Shown in pieces: positions 24,101 through 33,249 of a stretch of DNA of 64,000 nucleotides. Made by a program: the position numbers and the translations under genes. Below the pieces are notes generated by a model. The model did not search any database. It was not told the DNA's origin and saw nothing but the letters and a program-made list of their open reading frames with translations. This stretch comes from Eunapius fragilis (Eukaryota; Porifera; Demospongiae; Spongillida; Spongillidae), in assembly GCA_963681505.1 (NCBI GenBank), contig OY811971.1:12295232-12359231 (forward strand), written 5' to 3'. Position 1 is the stretch's first letter; the number at the start of each line of letters is the position of its first letter.

Positions 24101-27100
24101 TTTGACATTCTATTAACAATTAAACAGGACAATAAAAAGCGCTTTCAATTTATTCATATAGAAATTGACCAATACATAAAGATATAAATTTTATATACTA
24201 GCTTACTGTGAATCTTGTTCTTCATCCGCACAACCTCCTTTCCATGATGATAATTGTTCTGACTGTTCAGATATGCATATGGCTGAATATTCATTTACTA
24301 CGCATAGTTATAAAGTATGCTATCATTTTATGACACAACTGCAGTGAATGGTGACCAGATGGTAAGACAATGTTACTATAACTCAACCTCCCAAATAAAT
24401 TAAAAACTCTTCTGGAAAAAGGGAACCTGGTAATATATTGCTTCGTCAAAACACACGCATAACAAGTTCATTATGATCATTTGAGACTAAGAGCACTCTT
24501 TACTGTGAGAATTGAATGTTCAACTAATATTCACCATTATCATTTGTGTATAAATGCCATTGCTGGTATCCTGTAACATGCTTGTTCAATATAAAAAGTG
24601 GTATATGCATTGGGTTTACTGTTCTTTTGTTTAGCCATTAGGGATGGTGATATAAATTTATTGTCATCAGGCATTCGATAAACGTGCTGGACAGATGCTT
24701 GCCAGTTAAAATATTTATTATAAACCTCTCTACAAACATACTTTCTCAGATTGGTACTTCGTGTATTCAATCAACCTCTGTTCCATTGTGGCTAACCATA
24801 TAACCAGTTTCTCATGTGTGAGGTTGTTGAGGCTCAATTTTGACACTTCCACAATTGGTGAGCAGTACCCTTTGAGTAGGGATGCATCAAATATATACTC
24901 CTCCTCATCGGCTTGATCACTAGTAGTGAAAGGGACATTAATATGTTCTAAACAGCAATCCATGCCAACGTCATGCGTTGCAATAACAAAGCAATATACC
25001 ACCTATACCGGTTTGGAATTATCATATTCTTATCTGTCCATACATCGTATATTCCCATTATTATGTTTCTGTATTGTATGAAATGCAGAGAATTATCTTG
25101 GAAATGAGATGAACTTCTACAATTCATATCGTATTTACCATCAGTCATTAACACTGCATCTATATAAGCAGTTCAATGTTAACTCCCAAACAAGCAAGAG
25201 TATTGAAGGTGTATGGTGGGGCTCAAACTCAATAAAAAATGCATAACATTCAATCCATTCACACTTATAGTACCATTTGTTTGCTTCGATAAAGGCAGTG
25301 TATTCCTGTTCAGGCTTTAATTGATGCAAATTTGTGTCGATGCCATTATTCAAGTCTTGATACACTTTAGACATATCTAATGTATGAGCATAGTCTTCCA
25401 TGCACACTTTCCTATGAAATGAGAATAATACCATAGGATAAGAACTCTACCATATTATACAATCCATTACATTCCAAAGAATATTAATTAGATTTAGATA
25501 AGATTATTAATGATTGTTAGATGCAACTATGCACAAACAAGTTGTGAATAATATACTTACCATCTACTCACGAAAAGCTGCATCCACTCCTGTAGTGTAT
25601 TCAGACAGAAGGGCAGCATAGACTTGTTGTAATGTCTCTGATGGCAATTGGCATCAAGTAGAGAGAGGGTGTAGTCATTGTGACATGTATGCAACATTTT
25701 TGCACCTTTCGTGTACTTTTTGCGAAGCCTGGTAAATGTAAAGAAACATTAATTGCAGTAACTGCATACTGCAAATAAATAAATTGCTGTAACATACTGC
25801 AAAGAAATGTAAAGAAAGATTAATTGCAGTAACTCCATACTGGAAATTAATGTAAAGAAAAATTAATTGCAGTAACTGCATACTGCAAATAGGATTTAGC
25901 AACCACTATTTTAATGAAAGAATTTACAGCCGGATTCCCTCACACTGATTTTCTTAATCACGCACTCACCTCTCAATTAAATTGGGTGCACTTGGTTTTT
26001 TTAAGGCAACATCAAGCTTTCTTTTAATAATTTCAGTAGACTGAAGGGTATTTATGTATTCCCTCCTCCGCTTCTGAACTATGCTGCAGGAAATGCGGTA
26101 TTCCTCTTCCAACTGTGAGCGGCTAATATCATACACCTATCGAGATGACAATAATATGATATAGAATAACATAGAATATTATGATATCGAATAACATGCG
26201 CTGCGAAGTATGTGGAAAAGTACAACGTTATTTCAATGAATACTGCATGCCATAAAAATATATTTACGTTGTAATATCACAATATACTTCTTGAAGTCTC
26301 AGTTTATAAAAGTGGTTTACTATACATTCTAATTTCATCCACTGAATCAGATATGATATTTTAAAGGGGGGGGGGGGGGGGTTGGGAATAAAAGGGATAG
26401 CAATTTCCTACAAATACTAGACTGCACCCCGTGAAAAATCACGGTCTGATTCTATTATTAAGAAGTCGAAAAGTTATTAAAAGTTATTAAATACGGTTGA
26501 TTATAAAAATAAGGTTTGATTTTATTTTCTAACATGCGGTTACTACACAACTCATATAACATGCCCGCGCAATACAAACACTACTATACATGTTGTAACA
26601 TTGATTTATTGTTGACAGAAAGAAATACGTGAGCTCCAGGAGGGCGAGATTGTAGGCTTGTGGTTGCCAAGTACGCGTGGCTGTGTACATTTGTGTGGGT
26701 AAACTGTCATTATTATTGGTTGCCAGGTACGCGTTGCTATCAAACTACAAGTTGGCGGCGTGAGACCAAGTCTATATATTTTACTGCATGACGGACGGAC
26801 GAGACGTATATTGAAATTAAGATCAAAAGGTAGGTATGCCTTCATAGATTATGTTTCAAAAGAATACAAATTTGCGCCATATGTGAACGGTGACATCTAA
26901 CGGTTTTCTGAGCGATACAGATTGACGATGGAAGTCTACATTTACACTGTCTGAAAAAAATTAATACGCGTATGTAAGCATTTTAAAAACTGATGTATAC
27001 CCAACACATGCATCGAGACAAATGATAGTCGGTACGAGGCATATGTCGCTTCCAAAATATCGTGCATACAACTTCCTGCTAGATTCATGGCCCGCAATCC

Positions 27101-30081
27101 GCATCCGTACGTTAGTTTGGCGGCTAACTCCTAAACATTGGCTCGAATCGAGCGGGAGACTGATTTCGTACCTTGCAAAACGCTAAAGTATAAGTTTACA
27201 ACCAGTAGCAACGCGTGACTTGCTTTCGATTTTGAAGCGAATTTTTAGCCCCTCTGTAGGTTGACATATAGGTTAGCGGTAAAAACACCCTTCGCAATGT
27301 ATTCGGTAGGGTGATGTCGTTGGTAATGGAAATTAGAGAAATTGTGCATGCATGGAGTATATATATTTCTAAATCGGAGTCTAGGAAATATTATGTACCC
27401 CGTGCCATATATGGTGTTCTGGATCTACTCACCTTTTTTAGTTCTCGTTTATCCCTTATAAGTTCATCAATGCTAGAAAGAAGATTCGTTTCAGCATGTT
27501 TGGAACTTGAGCTGTGCCTCTCTTGGATGACCGCCATACTTTCTAGAACTAGATTCCATGCCTTATAGTATATAGAATGTGAAAATGTGTGAAGGACAAA
27601 TTAGTTTGCCTAAACACATAGACAGCATGTTTTACACATTCAGTCTAGATGTCATACAGCTGTCACTAAATTCAGTTGTGCTTGGCCTGACTGCCGCGGT
27701 AGTCGGGCCAAGCACAACTACGATAGCAAAATGTGCACTGCATACTGAACACGTACCGCATGCATGACTGCGCAATGATATAAGCGAGGAAAAAGGAAAT
27801 GCGATTATGATTACTTGCGCAGTTTTAGAAGATAGAAAATACAAATGAACACATTGTGTAGAATATGCCGCAACGATTGCGTTATTGCATTTTGTTGAAT
27901 GCTTATCCTAGCCTCTCCTGGTTTTCGATGGCTCTTTTCTAAGCTTGTACACAATCATAATCCGAATACTATTTCGATGGTGCTGTGCTGGTTTTTCTGT
28001 GGCAATCATTCATAATCCAGCCGTATTAGCGTGTAAATTGCTGGCAAGCGTTCTTTGCCCTTTTGGTGAATAATGGTTCGCGCTTGCATGGATAATGTAT
28101 ATGGATAATAGTAATCATGCACAACTACATATAAACATAATCTTCAATTCGAAAGGTGGATATGACCATGGTGTGCAGGAAACCAGCTTCAACGAAGGAT
28201 CTAAACGTGCAAATTAATATAGGTCTGTTTCAATCCACGTATTGCCAATGTTTCCTTTTAACTATATTGCCTAGCTAACGCATTGTATACATATTACGCA
28301 TGTAAGACACTACTACTGATTCTAAGTACAATAGCGGCTCGCACATCAGCACATAGCACAAAATACTTGTAGAAACTGTTAGCTTTCTTTGTTAGCGCTA
28401 TCGATCCCTTCTAACATCATTACATGACTTCGCTACAAAGTGAATACAATTTGTTTGTGCTGATACGCAATCGTGTGAAAGTGCCGATGCGCGAGCATCT
28501 ACTGTATGAGCTGCATGTAGCAATACCATGCAGAGCTACTTCAATTATTTCTATTTTTAATAGTTGTTGTACGCTGACACATGCTATGTTAAAGGGCACA
28601 AAATTCAGAAGTGTGCATGTAGTTTGAGAATGGACCAGATACAGAAAAAAGATGCGGTAAGTTGTTATGGGTCGATGCGGCGATGCTTCACATCCCATCG
28701 AAACAGATTACAAAATTCTACGCAGTACCGAATTGAGTATGATATATTGACTTTAAATAATTGCATCCATTTTAAAAATGAGGCTCTAAGTATAAACGGT
28801 GCTAAAGTTTATAAGATGGTACGTTTATGAGAGAATGTGTTTTGTGGATTTATTAATATAGCATCCAAATATATATTAACCACAGCATGCCACATTGCTT
28901 TAGTGATAATCTATGTTGGTTGGTGTGGGGTACCGACGGTGCAAAGTCCGATACCACATTGGGTTCCAAACGGCCACATCTTCAGGTAGGAGCGTTCAAA
29001 TCACTTCAAATTTGGTCCATAGGTAGAAGGTTCCTGTCGGTATTGATATCCTTTTCGTTAATTTTAAGTTTCTACAATTCAATCTACGGGAGGCGCGCGG
29101 ATGTCTAAATCATTGAACGGGAAACCATGCATGCCGTAACGGATGAAGTAAAAATTAACGTCTATAGCAACAGGACTATTCTACGTATGTACCGAATTTG
29201 AGGCTATTTGCACGCTCCTACCTGACGATGTCAGTGGCCATTTGGAACCCAATGAGGTATCGGAAATTGTAACGCCGGTACCCCGCATCAGAAAGACACC
29301 AAAATGTACTTGTAAATATACAAGTGGCATGGTATGTAGTGTAAAATATAGGAACCCGATAGCATTAAGATATATTGATTTGATTTGGATACTATATATA
29401 TATATTTATACAAATTTACAACACCCATTTTTCTCATTGCGTTCCATGCAGATAAAACTTTTTCACAGTATAGTAAATAATAACATTGTAGGCTTGAATC
29501 ATTTATTTTCGTTGCGAATATCCCCCTTCGTTGCGTGCTAAACTCCTATGAACTAAGCATGCTAGGTCTATATATTGCATGCACACGTCACTAACTTGGA
29601 CAATAGGAGAATCCTTGCCAAGAACCGTCATCTCACGCGATGTTTGACCGTGTATCTTCGCTAAGGCAGCCGCGTACTCTGCTTCCGCTTTTGCCCGTTT
29701 GCGCACATAGCCACGAAAGCTCTCTAAAGCCTGGAGCTCACAGTCATGCCTTGCGTTGATCGGGTCACGAGCTGTCTGCAAGTTAGATCCGAATGTCGGC
29801 GGTTGTGAGGTCAGCACTTCGTCTGAGTGTTGCAAGAACTTCGACTCGCCCAAGGGAGACCGTGGAGGAGTGTTAGGGATAGACGACAAGTAAGGAGGTA
29901 TTTTCCTGAGCGTTGGAGTTTTAGGGGATGATGGCAGAGGAGGAAGGGGTTTTCTCCGCACAAGCGGCGAGGAGCGGGGAGAGGCGCTTTGAGGCACTTC
30001 ATCAATTCTAGAAGCGATTCTGGGCTTTGGGGAGACGGGGGGAGGAGGTTGACGTTCTGTCGTTGGAGACGGTTTCGACAT
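12029..30081 (-). CDS. FES/FER-like non-receptor tyrosine kinase gene
   Basis: A spliced minus-strand gene for a cytoplasmic tyrosine kinase: F-BAR membrane-binding region, coiled-coil linker, SH2 domain and catalytic domain, in the order found only in FES and FER. Exons read from sequence: 30081-29596, 27561-27433, 26136-25970, 25728-25561, 25411 to about 25256, 24947-24742, 24686-24620, 24282-24207, 24109-24034, 23344-23216, 22462-22256, about 22194-22022, 21423-20770, 18391-18266, 12181-12029. Most junctions keep phase with GT..AG; the joins before 24947 and between 22256 and 22194 do not, so a small exon or a boundary is missed there. Predicted length is about 990 residues against about 820 for vertebrate FES/FER; the excess is a proline-rich N-terminus and an acidic linker. 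All key kinase motifs are present, so it looks functional. Confidence 0.88.
12182..12960. other. Part of the last FES/FER intron, nothing recognised
   Basis: AT-rich intronic sequence between the final exon and the minisatellite at 12970. No repeat ends, hairpins or reading frames of note. Confidence 0.4.
12970..13745. repeat. 18-bp-based minisatellite in the last FES/FER intron
   Basis: Tandem variants of 'gagccagagctggttgtgg' run through the segment, regular at 13220-13445 and looser after 13500, where 'ggtcagggctgg' and 'gtgcatggggtcaggg' variants enter. Because the unit length is close to a multiple of three, long frames are open on both strands (Gly-Ala-Arg-Ala-Gly-Cys-like text); these are not genes. 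Confidence 0.85.
13746..14984. other. Intronic sequence before the LINE, no gene recognised
   Basis: Several short open frames on both strands (for example 13890-14267 minus and 14053-14262 plus) overlap each other and show no motif. GC content and codon use do not stand out. It may include the 5' part of the LINE that follows, but no LINE motif is readable here. Confidence 0.3.
14985..16340 (+). mobile_element. Decayed LINE, C-terminal half of the reverse transcriptase ORF
   Basis: Plus-strand text in several frames matches the C-terminal part of a non-LTR retrotransposon ORF common in marine invertebrates: [20 protein letters not shown] (15240-15300), [13 protein letters not shown] (about 15340-15375), [12 protein letters not shown] (about 15546-15580), [20 protein letters not shown] (15904-15965), [20 protein letters not shown] (16015-16075) and [18 protein letters not shown] (16225-16280). 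Frame changes and stops occur every few hundred bases, so it is dead. The catalytic YxDD block is not recognisable; CVDDG near 15570 could be what remains. Inserted in an intron of the minus-strand kinase gene. Confidence 0.7.
16341..18265. other. Intronic AT-rich sequence
   Basis: Between the LINE and the kinase C-lobe exon. It holds a TG-rich patch at 17030-17100, a G-run at about 17208-17224 and long AT-rich tracts. No gene or transposon ends seen. Confidence 0.4.
18266..18391 (-). CDS. FES/FER-like gene, kinase C-lobe exon
   Basis: A 126-bp, 42-codon exon in phase 0 on both sides, reading [20 protein letters not shown] then [14 protein letters not shown]. It carries the SDVWSYG helix-F motif and continues WTAPE from 20770. 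Acceptor 'tttcccag', donor GTAAGT. Confidence 0.9.
18392..19296. other. Intronic sequence, nothing recognised
   Basis: AT-rich sequence of the FES/FER intron between exons at 18391 and 20770. No reading frame or repeat structure stands out. Confidence 0.4.
19297..19539. repeat. Near-perfect long hairpin in a FES/FER intron
   Basis: The left arm begins 'agtttgtatttttactttc' at 19297 and the right arm ends with its exact complement at 19539. Arms of about 110 bp pair almost throughout, including 'atccaatacctggcgaa' with 'ttcgccaggtattggat' and 'ggaattgagcaagtaa' with 'ttacttgctcaattcc'; the loop is about 17 bp. Unrelated in sequence to foldback family 1. No terminal signature identifies a transposon family. 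Confidence 0.88.
19540..20769. other. Intronic sequence with unassigned frames
   Basis: Plus-strand frames at 19815-20018 and 20021-20272 are open (for example [20 protein letters not shown]) and could be remnants of a transposon protein, but no family motif is visible. Direct reading gave no terminal repeats. Confidence 0.3.
20770..22194 (-). CDS. FES/FER-like gene, SH2 domain and kinase N-lobe to APE motif
   Basis: Exon about 22194-22022 gives the first half of SH2: [15 protein letters not shown] and [18 protein letters not shown], with the phosphotyrosine-binding Arg in LVR. Exon 21423-20770 gives the second half ([19 protein letters not shown]) and most of the kinase: GKGEFGEV glycine loop, catalytic Lys in VAVKTC, helix-C Glu in FFKEVEIL, hinge region [19 protein letters not shown] catalytic loop, DFGMS, then [15 protein letters not shown] with WTAPE is diagnostic of a tyrosine kinase. 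It ends GAG with donor GTAAGA, phase 0. Confidence 0.9.
21424..22021. other. Intron within the SH2 coding region
   Basis: Flanked by donor GTATGA at 22021-22016 and an acceptor ending 'caatag' at 21424 (minus strand). AT-rich, without other features. Confidence 0.6.
22256..24947 (-). CDS. FES/FER-like gene, linker and coiled-coil exons
   Basis: Exons 24947-24742 ([20 protein letters not shown], then [14 protein letters not shown], matching the FES segment FDESLL..LNELTVES), 24686-24620, 24282-24207, 24109-24034 ([20 protein letters not shown]), 23344-23216 ([20 protein letters not shown]) and 22462-22256 ([15 protein letters not shown], later a run of Asp/Glu/Asn and AAYEDV). The heptad-like text across 24109-23216 suggests a coiled coil, as in FES/FER, where it drives oligomerisation. 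The acidic run before SH2 (about 20 residues, mostly Asp) is not a known family feature. The 24686-24620 exon is supported mainly by phase. Confidence 0.72.
22463..23215. other. Intron of the FES/FER-like gene
   Basis: Runs from donor GTAATT at 23215 to acceptor 'ttgcag' at 22463 on the minus strand. No embedded feature recognised. Confidence 0.5.
23345..24033. other. Intron of the FES/FER-like gene
   Basis: AT-rich intron between donor GTTTGT at 24033 and the acceptor at 23345 (minus strand). Nothing else recognised. Confidence 0.5.
25256..27561 (-). CDS. FES/FER-like gene, F-BAR exons
   Basis: Four exons with matching phases: 27561-27433 ([20 protein letters not shown], ending RDKRELKK), 26136-25970 ([20 protein letters not shown]), 25728-25561 ([20 protein letters not shown], ending MQLFVSRW) and 25411 to about 25256 ([35 protein letters not shown]). 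They align in order with the FES helices around AWSEI, RKTYSEQWQ, HNEYVL and EAEYQGFL. The F-BAR domain is a curved helical dimer that binds phosphoinositide membranes. The 3' limit of the last exon is not settled. Confidence 0.82.
25739..25890. repeat. Short tandem repeat, about 62-bp spacing, in a FES/FER intron
   Basis: The word 'gtaaagaaa.attaattgca' followed by 'gtaactgcatactg' recurs three times (about 25738, 25807 and 25850). The copies are nearly identical, so the expansion is recent. Confidence 0.6.
26365..26382. repeat. G homopolymer
   Basis: A run of about 16-18 G residues just before the Helitron-like end. Copy number in such runs is prone to sequencing error. Confidence 0.8.
26417..26830 (-). 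mobile_element. Helitron-like element, second copy, 3' end on the minus strand
   Basis: On the minus strand it ends with hairpin 26444-26429 (ccgtga/tcacgg), a GTGCAGT spacer and CTAG (26420-26417) followed by T. Inward it matches the copy at 2726-3095: 'gcggttactacacaactc', 'cgcaatacaaacactac', 'gccaggtacgcg' and 'tatatattttactgcatg'-like words. 5' end not identified. No coding capacity. Sits in a kinase intron. Confidence 0.55.
26840..27432. other. Intronic sequence, nothing recognised
   Basis: Between the Helitron-like element and the F-BAR exon at 27433. No reading frame or repeat of note. Confidence 0.35.
27674..27719. repeat. 46-bp palindrome in the first FES/FER coding intron
   Basis: The sequence from 'agttgtgcttggcc' to 'ggccaagcacaact' is nearly self-complementary with no real loop, centred on 'gccgcggt'. 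Only about two position pairs mismatch. Too short for a clear element. Confidence 0.75.
27720..28920. other. Intronic sequence, no gene recognised
   Basis: Several overlapping frames of 60-90 codons occur on both strands near 28420-28830. None shows a motif and they shadow each other. Confidence 0.3.
28925..29286. mobile_element. Foldback MITE, family 2, copy 1
   Basis: Inverted arms of about 120-150 bp: left 'gtggggtaccgacggtgc' onward, including 'cattgggttccaaacggcc', 'tcaggtaggagcgt' and 'gaaggttcctgt'. The right arm carries the complements and ends at 29286. A related element lies at 54574-55030. No coding capacity. Inside the first coding intron of the FES/FER-like gene. Confidence 0.7.
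29596..30081 (-). CDS. FES/FER-like gene, first coding exon: proline-rich extension and start of F-BAR
   Basis: Starts at the ATG at 30081 ([20 protein letters not shown]). About 105 residues are Pro/Ser-rich with PxxP motifs such as [10 protein letters not shown] and [15 protein letters not shown], candidates for SH3 binding. Then the FCH part begins: [32 protein letters not shown] and [12 protein letters not shown], matching the first helices of FES/FER F-BAR domains. It ends CAA with donor GTTAGT, phase 0. Vertebrate FES and FER begin almost directly with the F-BAR domain, so the extension is unusual. A start further upstream cannot be excluded, but the ATG opens the frame cleanly. Confidence 0.82.
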
Positions 30082-30520
30082 TGCAAGCGGGGTGTTCAGA
30101 AGTGGGAGGGGTAAAAAGGTAAAATATATTCATGTAACTACTGTTTACAAGTATAGAGGATTATATTTAACGAATAATTGGTATCAATAGGTATAGTTCA
30201 CTGGCGGAGGGAGGGAGGGTGGAAGGGGGGTTGCAACCCCCCCCCCCCCCCTCCCCCCATCCCCCCTGCCCCCTTTGAACACGCGGAGTTATGCATTAAC
30301 CCATAGATTAAAGACCTCACGGAACGGGATTGGAAACGCTTATCCATTCCCATACAGGGCAATGTTTCATCATGCATCGTTTAGCATGAATATGATTAAA
30401 TTCGCGCGGGCTCTATCGAGGGGCGATGAAGAAACTGGCTTGACTCTTGCAGACTCGCGATACAAGTGTAATACGATTCTATGCAACTGACAATCTCTTT
30501 ATTTCCACTCCAAACACATA
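30082..30520. other. Upstream flank of the FES/FER-like gene, with G/C runs
   Basis: Upstream of the ATG at 30081. Contains 'ctggcggagggaggg' and long G and C runs at 30200-30265 that look like decayed ends of the 'ggcggatcca' type transposons seen further right. The promoter should lie here but no element is recognisable. Confidence 0.35.
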
Positions 30521-30525
30521 CCGGC

Positions 30526-30592
30526 AGTGGCGGATCCAGTGGGGGGGGGTCCAGGGTGTCTGGACACCCCCCCCCCCCCCCCCCCCCCCCCT
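30526..30592. repeat. Transposon-like end 'gcagtggcggatccag' followed by G and C runs
   Basis: Starts at about 30526 with 'gcagtggcggatccagtg', then a G run, 'tccagggtgtctggac' and a C run. The start resembles terminal repeats of hAT-type elements and of the MITE at 30881-31031. The partner end is unclear. Confidence 0.4.
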
Positions 30593-30880
30593 CGAACCTG
30601 AATATGAATATAATTAGCATATGACGTGTCGCACGTGAGATATACATTTCTACGGAGTGCACTTCGTGAAGTTGCTAAATAGCTTATTCTTATTGCTTAT
30701 TCCTTGTTTAGTACTATATTTTAGTTCTGTAAATTGCGAGATACGTAGTAGGCTGGTATTTATACGTAAGGTAAATGTATTCCAAAATGCTAACCCACGG
30801 TCGTAATATAGAGCGATTCATTCCACAGTTATTTTGATTCGTGCTCTATTATTAGTACCCATCAAGGTTGAATGCACCTT

Positions 30881-31031
30881 CAGTAGCGGATCCAGAGGGG
30901 GGGGGGGGGGGGGCCGGGGGGCTAAAATCATATTCACAATTCATTTTCACCATATATGGTACTGACAATACCTTATATGGTGAAAATTAATTGTGAATAT
31001 TGTTTCAGCCCCCCCTCTGGATCCGCTACTG
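30881..31031. mobile_element. MITE with 5-bp target duplication
   Basis: Inverted ends 'cagtagcggatccagaggg' at 30881 and the complement ending at 31031, flanked on both sides by ACCTT (30876-30880 and 31032-31036). Internally 'attcacaattcattttcacc' pairs with its complement, so the whole element folds back. Non-autonomous; the family is uncertain. Confidence 0.75.
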
Positions 31032-31130
31032 ACCTTGCTGCAAGACCATTGCAAATTAAAAATTTAAATTATAAATGTTAACAAAGAAACTAAGCCGGGG
31101 CATGTAATGTACAATGCAAATCTGCGACGA

Positions 31131-31570
31131 AACACACTAGCCGTTTAAATCCGAAAAACCACAATAGCCTGGAAACCAGAACGTAACGGAGTGGCACGCA
31201 TTTATTGGTTATGATTGCTTCCGTTTCTAATCCCCCTACATGTACAATCTGTGGAAGGTGTACAAAAAATTTTTTCGCGCGCGAATGTTATGCTGAATTA
31301 TACTGTTCACTGCTTGAAGTAGGTCATCTGCCGGAGTGCGATGGTAAATTTTAAGTAGTTCAAATCGCAAAGGAAACCGCATGCATGTAACAACACAGCC
31401 ATTTAAATCCATAAGACTACAATAGCCTGGAAACCCGGCAGAATTTAACGGAGTGTCACTCATTTATTGGTGTTGATTGCCTTGGTTTCCAATCCCCGGC
31501 CCCCTTACATGTACAATCTGTGGTGGAATGCGCACCACAAAATTTTTCGCGCGCTTCGCGCGCGCCTCTC
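31131..31570. repeat. Two direct copies of a 170-bp repeat
   Basis: Copy one (about 31131-31290) and copy two (about 31385-31560) share 'acaatagcctggaaacc', 'aacggagtg.cac.catttattgg', 'acatgtacaatctgtgg' and 'aatttttcgcgcgc'. Copy two ends near 'catccgcccctga', a common transposon terminus type, at about 31623-31637. Confidence 0.6.
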
Positions 31571-31639
31571 CTCTTCATCAATTATTCATGTCGGACCCCC
31601 CCCCCCCCCTCGCCAAAATCCTGCATCCGCCCCTGATAC

Positions 31640-32325
31640 ATACAGGTATACACACTAGCTTTAATAGCGTTTCTTAAACACCCCTTGACCCCCGATCCCA
31701 CGGGTGCAGTACGATATGACTGGAAGTTCAGTTCAGATATGAGTATTCATCCTCCACAAAGGGTTTAAGGGTCTATTCAGAGTCTTGCTGTCTATCACAT
31801 TGCACAAGATTTTAGCTTGTACATTTTTTTCTAAACAACTAGAATGGTCGGTGGGTACCATGCATGGACTGTAGAGTTCACCCTATCTCCAGGCGTGGTG
31901 TACTCTAGAGTTCGCCGTACCCAGGTATCGTGTAATCTAGATTCCTATAGAGTACATTGTACCTATTACACCGGAGAATACATGTAAGTATATGCGCGAC
32001 AAAAATGGCGATTTTCAAAAGCGTTTCAACACCTTTCCAGAAAATACGGCGAGACACTCCTTTAGTAGAAACAAGTACGACCATCTAAATACGATACAGA
32101 TATATTAGCCCGTCGATGTGCATAATACTTTTCAGAGCGTATATGGATGTAGGTTAGTACGCGCAAGCCGTGCACGAAACAGACACCTTTAATTTTTGTG
32201 CGGTAAGTTAAGGCTACGTGATTTTATTTATACGTAAGAAGGTTAGAGGTTCCTCATCCTTGCAATGCATTGCAAGCTCTTTCTGATTTTGAAAGGTAAG
32301 TAGTCCTTTTTAGGATCAAACTTCT
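31640..32325. other. Intergenic sequence, nothing recognised
   Basis: Mixed composition with repeated 'tctagagttcgcc' / 'gtagagttcaccc' words near 31870-31915. No gene or terminal repeats. Confidence 0.3.
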
Positions 32326-32328
32326 TTA

Positions 32329-32770
32329 CAACTGAGGGGGGTATAGTATTCTTTTGATTGTGGTAGTTAATTGTTCTACTACTCTGCAGTCCGTGGGACC
32401 AGGGTCATACTCTGTCTTTCTGTATTGATTAGTTTGTGCTCTGTCTGAATATCTGAACACATACTTCAGCCTCAGTTTTCTGCAGAAGTCATCTATCTGC
32501 TTAATGAACTGTATAGTTCTATTTCTTTTAGTCTTTGGTATAATTGTCAGTCCTTTACCCATCAATTCAGGGCTTAGCGTCTCTTTGGATAAATTTATAA
32601 GACATTTTTTAATGTCTTGGCTATTATTAGCCTCCTTCCCTTCGAATATTATATCAACATCGATAGGTGAGAGATTAATATTAAAAGTGCAGTTATGACA
32701 GTTACATTGACACTGATTGTGTACATATATTTTATTCAGGGTTCTCCACTATAGTAGAAAGGTCTCCTGT
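32329..32770 (-). pseudogene. Retroelement ORF fragment (Penelope- or LINE-like N-terminal region)
   Basis: The minus strand reads INLSKETLSPELMGKGLTII, then IQFIKQIDDFCRKLRLKYVF, then TEYDPGP. The pattern 'L-x-KGL-x-x-x-P ... DxFxRKLRLxxxF' is typical of the region before the reverse transcriptase fingers in Penelope-like and some LINE proteins. It stops after YPPQL and no RT core follows, so this is a truncated piece. A minus-strand frame at 33021-33245 (Gln/Asn/Glu-rich, helical) may be another part of the same element. Family assignment is from memory of the motif. Confidence 0.4.
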
Positions 32771-33249
32771 TCTCCCGGGTGCCTCTCCTCGGGTAGAAAA
32801 ATGGCCTTCTGCCTCCTCTTCCTCCTCCTTTATTTGTGGGCGATTGTAGTCTCTCGCTGGCTAGAGTCCTGATGGGCTCTGGCTGCGGTAGAGGAAATGT
32901 AGGAGATTCCGCTTTTTCTAGAGTGTGTAGGAGATATCGGTATAAACAACAAATATTACTGTTAAGAGTATTATTACTCTTTTTGATAATTTTCTAGTGA
33001 GTGATATATCCAGAGTCCCCCTAGCTCATCTTGTTCAGTTTAGCTTTTTGGCGAGTCTGAATCTGATTAGCTTCAACCTGGATCCTATCCATTTGATTTA
33101 CGAGGTCTTGGAGCGCCTCATTTCCCATTTCGAGGGCTAGTTCCGTCCTGTTGGCCGCATGTGGTGTCAAACAATATCCATCGCTCCTCCGTTCCTGGAC
33201 GAACGTGGGCCTGGCGGAATTTGATAGGTTGCGGTGCGAACGCACTGGG

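Noticed and set aside
24948-25154. Exon-like minus-strand segment ([18 protein letters not shown])
   Set aside because: It has plausible splice sites and fits the preceding exon's phase, but not the next exon at 24947, and no FES/FER similarity is evident. Left out of the gene model.
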